The notes under the pieces are model-generated. The model searched no databases. It was given only the letters and a program-made list of their open reading frames with translations, and was not told the origin of the DNA. A program made the translations under genes and the position numbers. This document shows, piece after piece, positions 51,120-61,347 of a DNA stretch of 64,000 nucleotides; position 1 is the first letter of the stretch; every line of letters starts with the position of its first letter. The stretch comes from Erwinia sp. JUb26 (lineage in GTDB: Bacteria > Pseudomonadota > Gammaproteobacteria > Enterobacterales > Enterobacteriaceae): positions 404,018 to 468,017 of the forward strand of contig NZ_RJVB01000004.1 in the NCBI RefSeq assembly GCF_003751505.1, in the 5' to 3' direction.

Positions 51120-52907
51120 ATGAATGGAAAATCTGTTTTGCGCAGTTGGGGAGCGGAATACGTCGCCGCTGGCGTGGTCCGCTTTCGCCTGTGGGCAACG
51201 GGCCAGCAGCACGTCATGCTGCGCCTGGCCGGTGCCGATCGGCCGATGGATCCGGTCGGTGACGGCTGGTTTGAGCTCAAGGTTGAGGGGGTTGACCCCG
51301 GTGCCGAATACCGCTTCGTGCTGAGTGACGGCAGCACAGTGCCGGATCCGGCCTCCAGAGCACAACGGGACGGGGTTAACGGACCGTCACGGGTGGTCGA
51401 CCCGACGAGTTTCCGCTGGCAGCACGCGGAATGGCGCGGCGTGCCGTGGGAAAACGCCGTGGTGTATGAACTGCATATCGGCACTTTCACACCGGAAGGC
51501 ACGTTCAGCGCGGCCATCGAAAAGTTGCCTTATCTTGCCGAGCTGGGCATCACGCTGATCGAGGTGATGCCGGTGGCGCAGTTCGGCGGCGATCGCGGCT
51601 GGGGCTATGACGGCGTGTTGTTTTACGCGCCGCACGCTGCCTACGGGACGCCGGACGAATTTAAAGCCTTTATTGACGCTGCCCACGGTTACGGCCTGTC
51701 GGTGGTGCTGGATATCGTGCTCAACCACTTTGGCCCGGAAGGTAACTACCTGCCGACGCTGTCGCCGGATTTTTTCGATCCGCAGCGCACCACACCGTGG
51801 GGCAACGGTATCGCCTGCGACATTGACGCTGTGCGCCGCTATATCGTGGAGGCACCGCTCTACTGGCTGACGGAGTACCGCCTGGACGGGCTGCGATTCG
51901 ATGCCATCGACCAGATAAAAGACGACTCCGCCACGCATGTGCTGGTGGAGATCGCCGAGCGTATCCGCAGCGACATTACCGACCGCCCGATCCACCTCAC
52001 CACCGAAGACAGCCGCAATGTGACTTTCCTGCATCCACGGGCCGAAGACGGCTCCGCGCCGCTGTTTACCGCGGAATGGAACGATGACTTTCATAATGCC
52101 GCCCACGTTCTTGCGACCGGGGAAACCCAGGCCTACTACCGCGATTTTGCTCAGCAGCCGGAAAAATGGCTGGCCCGTGCGCTGGCGGAGGGCTTTGCTT
52201 ATCAGGGCGAGGTGTCCGTTCAGAGCGGCGAGCCGCGCGGGGTCGACAGTACCGGGCAGCCGCCGACGGCGTTTGTCGACTTTATACAGAATCACGACCA
52301 GGCCGGGAACCGCGCCCAGGGCGAGCGTCTGATATCGCTGGCCGGGGCCGACCGAACCCGCATCCTGCTCACCACCCTGCTGTTGTCGCCGCATATTCCG
52401 CTGCTGTTTATGGGGGAAGAGTATGGTGAAAGCCGTCCGTTCCTGTTCTTCACCGATTTCCACGGCGATCTGGCCCGTGCGGTGCGGGAAGGGCGGGCGA
52501 AGGAGTTTGACGGCCACGCCGGGTACAGCAGCGAAAGCGTGCCGGACCCTAACGCCGTGGAAACATTCCAGCGTTCGAAGCTCGACTGGGAAAAACGCCA
52601 CGGGGAAGAGGGCAAGGCCTGGCTGACGCTGGTGCGTCAGCTTCTGCTGCTGCGCCAGCAGCATATCGTGCCGCTGATCGCCGGTGGCGCGCTCGGGGCC
52701 GGAGAGATCCTGGTGACGGCACCGGGCGTGGTGGCCGTTCGCTGGCGCTTCCCGGCGGGAACGCTGTCGCTGGCGCTGAATCTCAGCGAGAACGCGCTGT
52801 CGCTGCCCGAGCTGCCGGGTAAAACCCTGTTTGCCTGGCCTGCTGAAGCCGACCGGCTGGGACAGAACGCGATGATCGTCCGGCTTGCAGAGGGGGCCGC
52901 GCAATGA
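51120..52907 (+). CDS. treZ: Malto-oligosyltrehalose trehalohydrolase TreZ
   Basis: 595 residues: an N-terminal beta domain (about 10-85), then a GH13 barrel with Asp in LDGLRFDAIDQIKD, Glu in LTTEDSRN and Asp in FIQNHDQAGNR. It releases trehalose from malto-oligosyltrehalose made by TreY. 146 nt after treC, so possibly with its own promoter; its stop overlaps treY's start (ATGA). Confidence 0.93.
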   Translation: MNGKSVLRSWGAEYVAAGVVRFRLWATGQQHVMLRLAGADRPMDPVGDGWFELKVEGVDPGAEYRFVLSDGSTVPDPASRAQRDGVNGPSRVVDPTSFRWQHAEWRGVPWENAVVYELHIGTFTPEGTFSAAIEKLPYLAELGITLIEVMPVAQFGGDRGWGYDGVLFYAPHAAYGTPDEFKAFIDAAHGYGLSVVLDIVLNHFGPEGNYLPTLSPDFFDPQRTTPWGNGIACDIDAVRRYIVEAPLYWLTEYRLDGLRFDAIDQIKDDSATHVLVEIAERIRSDITDRPIHLTTEDSRNVTFLHPRAEDGSAPLFTAEWNDDFHNAAHVLATGETQAYYRDFAQQPEKWLARALAEGFAYQGEVSVQSGEPRGVDSTGQPPTAFVDFIQNHDQAGNRAQGERLISLAGADRTRILLTTLLLSPHIPLLFMGEEYGESRPFLFFTDFHGDLARAVREGRAKEFDGHAGYSSESVPDPNAVETFQRSKLDWEKRHGEEGKAWLTLVRQLLLLRQQHIVPLIAGGALGAGEILVTAPGVVAVRWRFPAGTLSLALNLSENALSLPELPGKTLFAWPAEADRLGQNAMIVRLAEGAAQ

Positions 52908-55426
52908 TCCCACTTTCCACCTACCGCATTCAGTTCCGCAACGGCATGACCTTCGATCGCGCCGTTAAACTCATTCCTTACCTGAAGCACCTTGGCATCA
53001 GCCATCTTTACGCCTCGCCGGTGTTTACCGCGACCACCGGCTCCACCCACGGCTACGACATCACCGACTTCAATGAAATTGAACCCTCAATCGGCGGGCG
53101 TGAAGGCTTTGAACAGCTGGCCCACGCGCTGAAAGCGGCCGGGCTGGGGCTGATCCTCGATATCGTACCCAACCATATGGCCAGCTCGCTGGAAAACGCC
53201 TGGTGGCGAAGCGTGATCAAATATGGCCGGCAGAGTCACTATGCCCGCTATTTTGATATCGATGGCTCGCAGCGCCTGACGCTGCCGTTCCTCGGCGATA
53301 CCTTCGAGACGGCGCTGGAAAACGGCGAGATTAGCGTACAGGCCGATATGCATAGCGGCGATCCCGCGCTGGTTTATTACGACAGTTATTACCCGCTTAA
53401 TCCGGATAGCTGGGCGGGTAATCGCGCGGCGGTGCTGGCGCTGACCGATCCCGGGGACATCGCCGAACTGCACGAGCGCCAGTCCTGGCGGCTGATGTCG
53501 TGGCGGGACGCGCCCACTGAACTCTCTTACCGCCGCTTCTTTGAGGTGACCGGCCTGGTGGGCGTGCGGGTTGAGGACCACGCGGTGTTTGACGATTGCC
53601 ATCGACTGATTCTTGAGCTGGTCAGAAGCGGGCTGGTCGACGGCCTGCGGGTGGATCACGTGGACGGTCTGGCCGATCCGAAAAGCTATCTGGAGCGGCT
53701 GCGCCAGGAAGCGGGGCCGGATTGCTATATCACCGTGGAGAAAATTCTCTCGCAGGATGAACAGCTGCCGCCGGACTGGCCGGTATCCGGCACCACCGGC
53801 TATGAATTTATCGCCGCGCTGTCCGAAGTGCTGGTGGATGATGAGAACATTGACCGTTTGCGCCACGTCTGGCACGAGGCGGTGGGAAGCGAGGTGGATA
53901 TGCGCGCCGAGCTGCGGGAAGCCAGGATTCTGATGGTCGATCGCAATTTTGCCGGTGAGTTTTCCCGCCTGTTCAGGCTGGCAATGAAGATAGCGCAAAC
54001 CACGCGGGTGGCGCTGGAAAAAAGCAGCGTGCGCGATGCGCTGCGCGAACTGCTGCTGGCTTTCCCGACCTATCGCACCTACGGCACGGCGGCGGGCATG
54101 TCTGAAGCGGATATCAGCCTGCTGGAACGCGTGGCGGAGAAGGTCAAAAACCGGCCGGAGCCGCCGGAAAGCGCGGCACTGGACTTTGTGGTCTGCATTC
54201 TGACCGGCGGGCTGACCGCTGCGGCCTATGATGATGCCGCCGAATTCCGCACCCGCTTCCAGCAGCTGACCGGGCCGCTGATGGCGAAATCGGTCGAGGA
54301 TACGCTGTTCTTCCGCCAGAACATGGGCCTGGCGCTGAATGAAGTCGGCGCCGAGCCGGTTAAACGCGCTTTTTCACTGACGCGCTTCCACAGGGAGATG
54401 CATCTCCGCCTGGCGCAGCAGCCCGACGCGCTCTCGGGAACCTCGACGCATGATACCAAGCGCGGAGAGGACGCCCGCGCCCGGCTCTATACGCTGACCG
54501 AAGCACCGGATATCTGGCGCGACGGTTTTGCCCGCTGGCGGCAGATGAACCAGACCCACGTGAAGTTTCTTAACGACGGCACCGCGCCCAAAGCCGCCGA
54601 TACCTGGATGCTCTATCAGGCGCTGGCCGGCGTGTGGCCGGCATCCCGTCAGATCCCCGATGCCGCCGCGCTGGCATCGCTGGAGGCGCGTTTCCTGGGC
54701 TTTGTTGAAAAAGCGCTGCGGGAAGCCAAGCTGCGTACCGACTGGGTGGACACCAATGAAGCCTATGAAACGGCGGTACTCGACTATGCCCGCCATTTAT
54801 TCTCGCCGGAGAACGCCCGCTTCCTGACGGATTTCCATCAGACGCTGCAGCCGTTTATCCGGGGCGGATTGATCAACAGCCTGACGCAGACGGCGATCAA
54901 GCTGACCGCGCCGGGGGTGCCGGACATCTATCAGGGCAGCGAGGCGCTCAATTTCAGCCTGGTGGACCCGGACAACCGCCGCGAGCCGGACTTTGCTCTG
55001 CTGGCACAGCAACTGGTCGAGCCGGAGCCGTTCAGCGCCGATGAGCACTGGCGGAGCGGTCGGGTTAACCAGCACGTCACCGCCGCGCTGCTCGGGCTGC
55101 GCCAGCGCGCCCCGGCGCTGTTCCGACGGGGTGCGTATCTGCCGCTTCAGGCCGTTGGTCATCACGCGGATAACGTGATTGCCTTTGCCCGCGCGGACGA
55201 CCAGCACGCGGCGATCGTTATTGCGCCGCGTCTGGTCTTCAACGTCTCGGATAAACCGCTGGCCGATGCCGCGGCTGAACTGTGGCAGGAAACGGCCGTG
55301 GCGTTACCGGCGCGGCTTGCCGGAAAGCGCTACCGCGAACTGTTCAGCGGTAAAGACTATGCCGCCGGAGACAGGCTGGAGCTTTCCGCGCTGCCCGGCC
55401 GGGCGGTCGTGCTGGTTGCCGTCTGA
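52904..55426 (+). CDS. treY: Malto-oligosyltrehalose synthase TreY
   Basis: 840 residues. The intramolecular transglucosylase of GH13: STYRIQFRNGMTF start, GLRVDHVDGLADPKSY, YITVEKILS and SGTSTHDTKRGED carry the catalytic set. It turns the reducing end of a maltodextrin into a trehalose linkage. Coupled to treZ by a 4-nt overlap. Confidence 0.94.
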   Translation: MIPLSTYRIQFRNGMTFDRAVKLIPYLKHLGISHLYASPVFTATTGSTHGYDITDFNEIEPSIGGREGFEQLAHALKAAGLGLILDIVPNHMASSLENAWWRSVIKYGRQSHYARYFDIDGSQRLTLPFLGDTFETALENGEISVQADMHSGDPALVYYDSYYPLNPDSWAGNRAAVLALTDPGDIAELHERQSWRLMSWRDAPTELSYRRFFEVTGLVGVRVEDHAVFDDCHRLILELVRSGLVDGLRVDHVDGLADPKSYLERLRQEAGPDCYITVEKILSQDEQLPPDWPVSGTTGYEFIAALSEVLVDDENIDRLRHVWHEAVGSEVDMRAELREARILMVDRNFAGEFSRLFRLAMKIAQTTRVALEKSSVRDALRELLLAFPTYRTYGTAAGMSEADISLLERVAEKVKNRPEPPESAALDFVVCILTGGLTAAAYDDAAEFRTRFQQLTGPLMAKSVEDTLFFRQNMGLALNEVGAEPVKRAFSLTRFHREMHLRLAQQPDALSGTSTHDTKRGEDARARLYTLTEAPDIWRDGFARWRQMNQTHVKFLNDGTAPKAADTWMLYQALAGVWPASRQIPDAAALASLEARFLGFVEKALREAKLRTDWVDTNEAYETAVLDYARHLFSPENARFLTDFHQTLQPFIRGGLINSLTQTAIKLTAPGVPDIYQGSEALNFSLVDPDNRREPDFALLAQQLVEPEPFSADEHWRSGRVNQHVTAALLGLRQRAPALFRRGAYLPLQAVGHHADNVIAFARADDQHAAIVIAPRLVFNVSDKPLADAAAELWQETAVALPARLAGKRYRELFSGKDYAAGDRLELSALPGRAVVLVAV

Positions 55427-55466
55427 TGTGTTGCTGACACCATGATTCAGGGATTAAGGGAAAACA

Positions 55467-57542
55467 ATGTCCAACGAACAACGATTTGAAATCAGGGCAG
55501 GATACGGTTACGCACTTGGGGCAAATTACGACGGCGAAGGGGTTAACTTCGCCATCTTCTCCGCCCACGCGGAGCGGGTTGAGCTTTGCCTGTATGACGA
55601 CAGCGGGCAGCATGAAATTGCCCGGCTGACGCTGCCGGAATACACCAATGAGGTCTGGCACGGCTACGTCCCCGGCCTCAGGCCCGGTGCGCTGTACGGC
55701 TATCGCGTTCACGGCCCGTACGATCCGGAAAACGGCCACCGCTTCAACCCGCATAAGCTGCTTATCGACCCTTATGCCCGCGAGCTGGCCGGTGATATCG
55801 CCTGGAACGACGCCCATTTTGCCTACCAGCTGGGGCATGAAGAGAAGGATTTAAGCTTCGATACCCGCGACAGCGCACCTTTCACTCCAAAATGCCGGGT
55901 GATCGATATCAATGAGTTTGACTGGCAGGATCACCGACGCCCGTCGGTCCCCTGGCCGAACGCGGTGGTGTATGAAACCCACGTCAAAGGCTTTACCCAG
56001 CTGAATCCGGCCATTCCGCCCGAGCTGCGCGGTACGTTTGAGGGGATGGGCCATCAGGCGTCGGTTGACTACATCAAGAGCCTGGGCATCACCTCGGTTG
56101 AACTGCTGCCGGTACACTGGTTCCCCGACGACCAGCATCTGCTGGATAAAGGGCTGAAAAATTTCTGGGGCTACAATTCGCTCGGCTTCTTCGTGCCCGC
56201 CACCCGTTATTACGGCCCCCGGGGCATTCAGGGCTTCCGCGAGATGGTGCGGGCGTATCACGACGCCGGTATCGAAGTGATTCTGGATGTGGTCTACAAC
56301 CACACAGCGGAGGGTAACGAGCAGGGGCCAACGCTGTCCTTTAAGGGCATTGATAACTTCTCCTACTATCGCACCCTGCCGGACCAGCACCGTTATTACA
56401 TCAACGATACCGGCACCGGAAACACGGTGAATACCTCACATCCCCGCGTGCTGCAAATGGTGATGGATTCACTGCGCTACTGGGCGGAAGCGATGCATAT
56501 TGATGGTTTTCGTTTCGACCTGGGTACCATTCTGGGGCGCGAGCCGGAAGGCTTCGATCAGCGCGGCGGCTTTTTTGATGCGGTCATGCAGGATCCGCTG
56601 CTGGCGAAACTCAAGCTGATCGGCGAGCCCTGGGATATCGGGCCGGGCGGCTATCAGGTAGGCGGCTTTCCGCCGGGCTGGGGCGAATGGAACGATAAAT
56701 ATCGCGACACGGTGCGCGAGTACTGGAAGGGCGAAAACGTCACCACCGATTTTGCCGCCCGCCTGCTGGGTTCCGGCGATCTGTACGATTTGCGCGGCCG
56801 CCGCCCGTCGGCAAGCGTTAACTTTATCACCGCACACGATGGCTTCACGCTGAACGACCTGGTGTCGTACAACGAGAAGCACAACGAGGCCAACGGCGAA
56901 GGGAATAACGACGGCCATAACGATAACCGCTCCTGCAACTACGGCGCGGAAGGCCCGACGGACGACGCGGGGATCAACACCGTGCGCGAGTGCCAGAAGC
57001 GTAATTTCCTCACCACGCTGCTGTTTTCCCACGGTACGCCGATGCTGCTGGCCGGGGATGAATTTGGCCGCAGCCAGCTGGGCAACAATAATGGCTACTG
57101 TCAGGACAGCGAGATCTCGTGGATACACTGGGAAAACCTGCCGGAAAGCGCCGGAGCGCTGCGTGAATTTACCCGCCGCCTGATTACGCTGCGGGCCAGC
57201 CAGCCGCTGCTGCGCCGAGAGAACTGGCGCGACGGCATGGTGATCCAGTGGTTTAACGCCGGCGGCGGCCCGCAGCAGTCGGAGCAGTGGGATGAAGGCA
57301 CGACGATCGGGTTGTACCTGACGCGGCCCGATCTGCAACAGCAGGAAGGGATCTGGCACGATGTGTTGATGCTGTTCAACCCGTTTGAGGGCAGCGTGCC
57401 GTTCCGCATTCCGCAAATTGGCGAAGGCGGCTGGGTACTGGAGCTGAACACCGCCGATCCGCAGCAGCAGGGGCAGGTGATTACGCAGGAAGAGGACTTC
57501 GAACTGGCGGGGCGCAGTTTTGTGCTGTTCAGAAGGCCATGA
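55467..57542 (+). CDS. glgX: Glycogen debranching enzyme GlgX/TreX
   Basis: 691 residues. CBM48-like N-terminal domain (about 15-120), then the GH13 isoamylase barrel with IDGFRFDLGTILG, LIGEPWDIGPGGYQ and ITAHDGFTLNDLVSYN. It debranches glycogen to give linear chains for TreY. The position behind treZ and treY makes the TreX role likely. 40 nt after treY. Confidence 0.92.
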   Translation: MSNEQRFEIRAGYGYALGANYDGEGVNFAIFSAHAERVELCLYDDSGQHEIARLTLPEYTNEVWHGYVPGLRPGALYGYRVHGPYDPENGHRFNPHKLLIDPYARELAGDIAWNDAHFAYQLGHEEKDLSFDTRDSAPFTPKCRVIDINEFDWQDHRRPSVPWPNAVVYETHVKGFTQLNPAIPPELRGTFEGMGHQASVDYIKSLGITSVELLPVHWFPDDQHLLDKGLKNFWGYNSLGFFVPATRYYGPRGIQGFREMVRAYHDAGIEVILDVVYNHTAEGNEQGPTLSFKGIDNFSYYRTLPDQHRYYINDTGTGNTVNTSHPRVLQMVMDSLRYWAEAMHIDGFRFDLGTILGREPEGFDQRGGFFDAVMQDPLLAKLKLIGEPWDIGPGGYQVGGFPPGWGEWNDKYRDTVREYWKGENVTTDFAARLLGSGDLYDLRGRRPSASVNFITAHDGFTLNDLVSYNEKHNEANGEGNNDGHNDNRSCNYGAEGPTDDAGINTVRECQKRNFLTTLLFSHGTPMLLAGDEFGRSQLGNNNGYCQDSEISWIHWENLPESAGALREFTRRLITLRASQPLLRRENWRDGMVIQWFNAGGGPQQSEQWDEGTTIGLYLTRPDLQQQEGIWHDVLMLFNPFEGSVPFRIPQIGEGGWVLELNTADPQQQGQVITQEEDFELAGRSFVLFRRP

Positions 57543-57641
57543 CAGGGCCGGTGGCGGTCAGGGGTTAAACGCCGGCAGGGAGGGCGTCAGCAATGGCGAA
57601 ATCCCCGTCATGAGTTTTTGTGTGGGGATGTGTTAATAACA

Positions 57642-57667
57642 GGCCGCCGGGTGGAAAGCCCGCGGCC
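57642..57667. terminator. Hairpin between glgX and a convergent gene
   Basis: GGCCGCCGGG (57642-57651) pairs with CCCGCGGCC (57659-57667) with one bulged C. It lies between convergent genes, about 100 nt after glgX, and has no long T-run. Confidence 0.5.
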
Positions 57668-57690
57668 CGTGATTTCTGCCGTGTCGACCG

Positions 57691-58023
57691 TTAATCCGAC
57701 TGCTGGAACTCGCTGGCCATCAGCTGCTGGCAGCCTTCGGTTGATTTCACCTGTTTACGCTGTTCCGGCGACAGCGACTGCCAGCTATTGACGACCTCTT
57801 CTGCAGTCTCCTGATCGAACTCATCCTTATTCAGCGCCGACGGCGACTCACCGCGCATACTCAGCTCTTTAATTTTTTGCAGGAAGAAATCGGCAGAGGC
57901 ATCGGGTTTTTCTACCGCAACGCTGCACAGATGATTGATGTAGGTAGCTTCGGTTTGCTGGTCGTCCGCGGCGCTGGCTGATGCAGCGGCGAAAAGTAGA
58001 ACAGCGGGGATCAAAATTTTCAT
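57691..58023 (-). CDS. Small secreted protein of unknown function
   Basis: 110 residues from the ATG at 58023 with GGAGA before it; a longer start is unlikely because the signal peptide (MKILIPAVLLFAAASASA) begins here. The mature part is acidic, with two cysteines (HLCSVAVEKP; STEGCQQLM) that could form a disulfide. I do not recognise a family. It stands alone, convergent with glgX. Confidence 0.75.
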   Translation of the reverse strand: MKILIPAVLLFAAASASAADDQQTEATYINHLCSVAVEKPDASADFFLQKIKELSMRGESPSALNKDEFDQETAEEVVNSWQSLSPEQRKQVKSTEGCQQLMASEFQQSD

Positions 58024-58201
58024 AACATCTCCTGCGGTGGCCCGTTTCAGGGGCGTTGACAAGTCTGGCCGGTTTCAGCGGTGACAGCAGTCAGTATGGG
58101 ACAAAGCGGGTGAAAATGCTGCTGCATTGCCACCCGTTGCGTCAAAATCAGTGCCAGTGCCAGTGCCGATAACAGTGTTCGTATCCGTGCTGACTTCTGA
58201 C

Positions 58202-58918
58202 TCAGTCCTGTTCCGGCGGGGTCCGGGTTTCTTCCGCTTTCTCTTTCTCTTCCTCTTTCTCCGGCTCAGCAGGGGCGGCATGGTTATGCGTCGGTTTCAG
58301 CAGCTGGATATCAAGGATCACATAGGTCATGGTGCTGATAAACAGCGAGATCACGCTGCCCATTACGCCGCTGGTGGTGAAGGTGAGGTAGTTATAAATA
58401 ACCAGCCAGGTCAGGCCGATAAACAGCGCCAGAGCGGTAGCAATCGCCGGGCTGGAATAGTCGCTGGCACCTGAGCTGCGGGCGTTAACGGCGGTAAACA
58501 GGCTGCCGGGATCCTGCGCTTCCAGCGCGCGGATCGCCCGATCCCAACTTTCCGATCGGCGGGCGCTGGTTTTACAGTGGAACAGGTACAGAATAGCGAT
58601 AAAGTAGCCCGAAAAAGCGATCAGTACCGGAATGGCTTCCAGCGCATATTCAATGCTTTTATGGCCGTGGCTGGCATTCCCGGCGGAGAGATCCAGCGTC
58701 AGCGAAGCACCCAGCGCGGCATAAAGAAAAACAAACAGCGCCAGGAAGGTGATGGCGTGCTGCCAGACTAGCGTCGACTCGCGGTTTTTCTGCCCGACGG
58801 CGGTGGTCAGTGCCTGTTGGATTTTCGCGGCACGTCGCTCATCGTGTTGGCTCCCGGCCTCGTTTTCAAAAAATGCCTGCATAAACTCTGCATCAGCCTG
58901 TTCAGTGACCACTTTCAT
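58202..58918 (-). CDS. Membrane protein of unknown function, four helices
   Basis: 238 residues from the ATG at 58918 (GGCAAGGG upstream); a TTG four codons earlier is possible. A soluble helical N terminus of about 45 residues, then hydrophobic segments near 50-72, 88-112, 155-180 and 185-208, and a highly charged C-terminal tail (about 212-238, rich in Glu and Lys with PEKEEEKEKAEE). No family recognised. Confidence 0.75.
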   Translation of the reverse strand: MKVVTEQADAEFMQAFFENEAGSQHDERRAAKIQQALTTAVGQKNRESTLVWQHAITFLALFVFLYAALGASLTLDLSAGNASHGHKSIEYALEAIPVLIAFSGYFIAILYLFHCKTSARRSESWDRAIRALEAQDPGSLFTAVNARSSGASDYSSPAIATALALFIGLTWLVIYNYLTFTTSGVMGSVISLFISTMTYVILDIQLLKPTHNHAAPAEPEKEEEKEKAEETRTPPEQD

Positions 58919-59297
58919 CCCTTGCCTCAATAACAGTTAATTAACGTTCACAGGGTAGCAACGGAATGAGAAATGTGGAACCCGTAACGATATCAGTTCA
59001 TTTCCCCTTAATTAATGTGATTACCCTCTAAGAAAATGATTCTGCCAGGCGGGTGAAAACCCCATTTCGCTAGTTAACAAAACATTAACATGATGAATTG
59101 AAAGCGCTTAGCGTCCGTTTCATTCATGAAATGCGCTCAAATTTCACGCATTGCAATTTTTATTGCTCCGATCTTATTATTGGAAAAAATGGTGCGAAGT
59201 CCTGTTGACAGGCGGGGCCATTTTTAGATAACGGCAGTTGATAATAAACCTTCGTAGTCGGTGAACGCCGATTAACCCATTAATGTGGAAGGCAATA
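58919..59297. promoter_or_regulatory. Promoter region of the sugar-binding protein gene
   Basis: 379 bp, AT-rich. GAAAGCGCTTAGC (AAGCGCTT palindrome at 59102-59109) resembles a LacI/GalR-family operator, and TTTCATTCATGAAA-like symmetry lies 20 bp further on. No matching regulator gene is seen in the window. Confidence 0.4.
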
Positions 59298-60224
59298 ATG
59301 AAAAAATCCCTCTTACTCTGTCTGACCCTTATTACGCTCAGTCCGGCTGCTTTTGCCGTTCAGGTGGGCGTCAGCATCGCACAAATGGATGATGTCTTTC
59401 TGTCCCGCCTGCGGGGATACGTGCTGGACCAAAGTAAAACCTATCCCGATATGAAAGTGCAGTTTGAAGATGCGCAGGGCGCGGTCGATAAGCAGCTGAG
59501 CCAGGTACAGAATTTTATCAACGGTAAGGTGGACGTGATTATCGTCAACCCGGTGGATACCCAGGGCACCAAAAATATGAGCGAGGCCGCCAGGAAGGCC
59601 AAAGTTCCGCTGATTTATCTCAACCGTATGCCGTCGGATTCGAAAATGGGTGACGGGGTCAGCTATATCGGCAGTGATGAAGTCGAGGCCGGCAGGCTGC
59701 AAATGGAGTACCTGGCGGAGAAGGTGAAGGATCGGAAAAGCGTCAACGTGGCGATTATGAAAGGGCTGCTGAGCAACGATGCCACCCGCTTCAGAACGCA
59801 GGGCGCAAAAGAGGTGATCGCCAAACATCCCAATATGCACGTGACGCTGGAAGATACCGCTAAATGGATGCGTGAAGATGGCATGAACCTGATGAACAAC
59901 TGGATCCTCGCCGGCGACAAAATCGACATTCTGTCCGCGAACGCCGATGAAATGGCGATCGGTGCAGCAATGGCCATCAAGAGCAACGGCCTGAAGCCCG
60001 GCAAGGACATTCTGGTCGGCGGCACCGACGGCGGTCCGAACGGGTTGCAGGCGATTAAAACCGGCCTGCTGACCGTCACGGTGTTCCAGGATGCCAAATC
60101 GCAGGCCTACGGCGCGGTAGACATGGCCGAGACAGCCGCGAAAGGCGGCAAGGTTGAGGACATTAAATTCATCCCCTTCCAGCAGGTTACGCCGCAGAAC
60201 TATCAGCAGTTTATGACGAAGTAA
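59298..60224 (+). CDS. Periplasmic sugar-binding protein (ribose/inositol type, Peripla_BP_4)
   Basis: 308 residues from the ATG at 59298 (GGAAGG upstream). Signal peptide about 1-20 (ending AFA), then the two-lobed fold: VGVSIAQMDDVFL, VDVIIVNPVDTQGT, PLIYLNRMPS and ILVGGTDGGPNGLQAIK. Ligand-binding residues of ribose or myo-inositol binders are of this type. No ABC ATPase or permease gene follows in the window, so it must share a transporter encoded elsewhere or act as an orphan. A strong hairpin follows. Confidence 0.87.
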   Translation: MKKSLLLCLTLITLSPAAFAVQVGVSIAQMDDVFLSRLRGYVLDQSKTYPDMKVQFEDAQGAVDKQLSQVQNFINGKVDVIIVNPVDTQGTKNMSEAARKAKVPLIYLNRMPSDSKMGDGVSYIGSDEVEAGRLQMEYLAEKVKDRKSVNVAIMKGLLSNDATRFRTQGAKEVIAKHPNMHVTLEDTAKWMREDGMNLMNNWILAGDKIDILSANADEMAIGAAMAIKSNGLKPGKDILVGGTDGGPNGLQAIKTGLLTVTVFQDAKSQAYGAVDMAETAAKGGKVEDIKFIPFQQVTPQNYQQFMTK

Positions 60225-60246
60225 TACCTTTCTAGTGGGGTTATTT

Positions 60247-60269
60247 GCACCTGTGTTTGCCGCAGGTGC
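60247..60269 (+). terminator. Terminator/attenuator after the binding-protein gene
   Basis: GCACCTG (60247-60253) pairs with CAGGTGC (60263-60269), followed by CTTTTTC. A textbook intrinsic terminator 20 nt after the stop. The next gene starts 21 nt later without clear promoter room, so it probably acts partially and gives the binding protein excess over the enzymes. Confidence 0.85.
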
Positions 60270-60289
60270 CTTTTTCTACAGGAGCCACA

Positions 60290-61342
60290 ATGAAGACGAT
60301 TAAAGGTCCTGGTGTATTCCTGGCGCAGTTTGCCGGAGACAGCGCACCTTACAATACGCTGGCCGGTATGGCGGCATGGGCGGCGGAGAAAGGATTTAAG
60401 GGCGTGGAAATCCCCACCTGGGACACGCGGCTGATCGACCTGGCGCGCGCGGCGGAAAGCCAGACCTACGCCGATGAGATCCTCGGCATGCTTGCCGAAC
60501 ACGACCTGACGCTCACCGATTTAGCCAGCCATTTACAGGGGCAGCTGGTGGCGCTGCATCCGGCATTTAATCTGCCCGCCGACAGCTTTGCGCCGGAAGC
60601 GGTGCGCAATAATCCGCAGGAACGGCAGCGCTGGGCGACCGAACAGCTACATCTGGCGGCAAAGGCCTCCCGCCGTTTTGGCTTGAGCAAGCACGTGACG
60701 TTTTCCGGTACCCTGCTGTGGCCGTATTTGTATCCCTATCCGCAGTGGCCGGAAGGGTTAATCGAGGAAGGATTTGACGAGCTGACGCGCCGCTGGCTGC
60801 CGATCCTCAACGCGTTTGACGAACAGGGCGTGGATGTCTGCTATGAGATTCATGCCACCGAAGATCTGCACGACGGCCTGACCTTCGAGCGCTTTCTGGA
60901 AAAAACCGGCCACCATCCCCGCTGCAATATGATGTATGACCCCAGCCATCTGGTGCTGCAGGGCATGAATTACCTGGCGTTTATCGATCACTACCACGAG
61001 CGGATTAAAGCCTTCCACGTGAAGGATGCCGAGTTCCTCCCCAACGGTAAAAGCGGAGCGTGGGGCGGCTATCAGCCCTGGAGCAGTCGTGCCGGGCGCT
61101 TCCGCTCGCCGGGCGACGGGCAAATCGACTTTTCCGCGATCTTCTCCAAACTGACGGGCTACGGCTTTGACGGCTGGGCGGTGCTGGAGTGGGAATGCTG
61201 CTTTAAAAATCCCGAAGACGGCGCGTGGGAGGGGGCGAAATTTATCAGCGACCATATCATCCGCGTGACCGATAAATCCTTTGATGACTTCTGTAAATCC
61301 TGGGCCGACCCGGCGCTTAACCGTAAAATTTTGGGGCTCTGA
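60290..61342 (+). CDS. Sugar phosphate isomerase/epimerase (xylose isomerase-like TIM barrel)
   Basis: 350 residues from the ATG at 60290 (AGGAG upstream). AP-endonuclease-2 type fold with metal ligands visible: CYEIHATEDLHDG, MMYDPSHLVLQG, IKAFHVKDAEFLP and LEWECCFKNP. Relatives include IolE and various epimerases acting on sugar or inositol derivatives. It is followed 5 nt later by a Gfo/Idh/MocA dehydrogenase, a frequent pair in inositol-like or rare sugar catabolism. Confidence 0.87.
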   Translation: MKTIKGPGVFLAQFAGDSAPYNTLAGMAAWAAEKGFKGVEIPTWDTRLIDLARAAESQTYADEILGMLAEHDLTLTDLASHLQGQLVALHPAFNLPADSFAPEAVRNNPQERQRWATEQLHLAAKASRRFGLSKHVTFSGTLLWPYLYPYPQWPEGLIEEGFDELTRRWLPILNAFDEQGVDVCYEIHATEDLHDGLTFERFLEKTGHHPRCNMMYDPSHLVLQGMNYLAFIDHYHERIKAFHVKDAEFLPNGKSGAWGGYQPWSSRAGRFRSPGDGQIDFSAIFSKLTGYGFDGWAVLEWECCFKNPEDGAWEGAKFISDHIIRVTDKSFDDFCKSWADPALNRKILGL

Positions 61343-61347
61343 CCATC

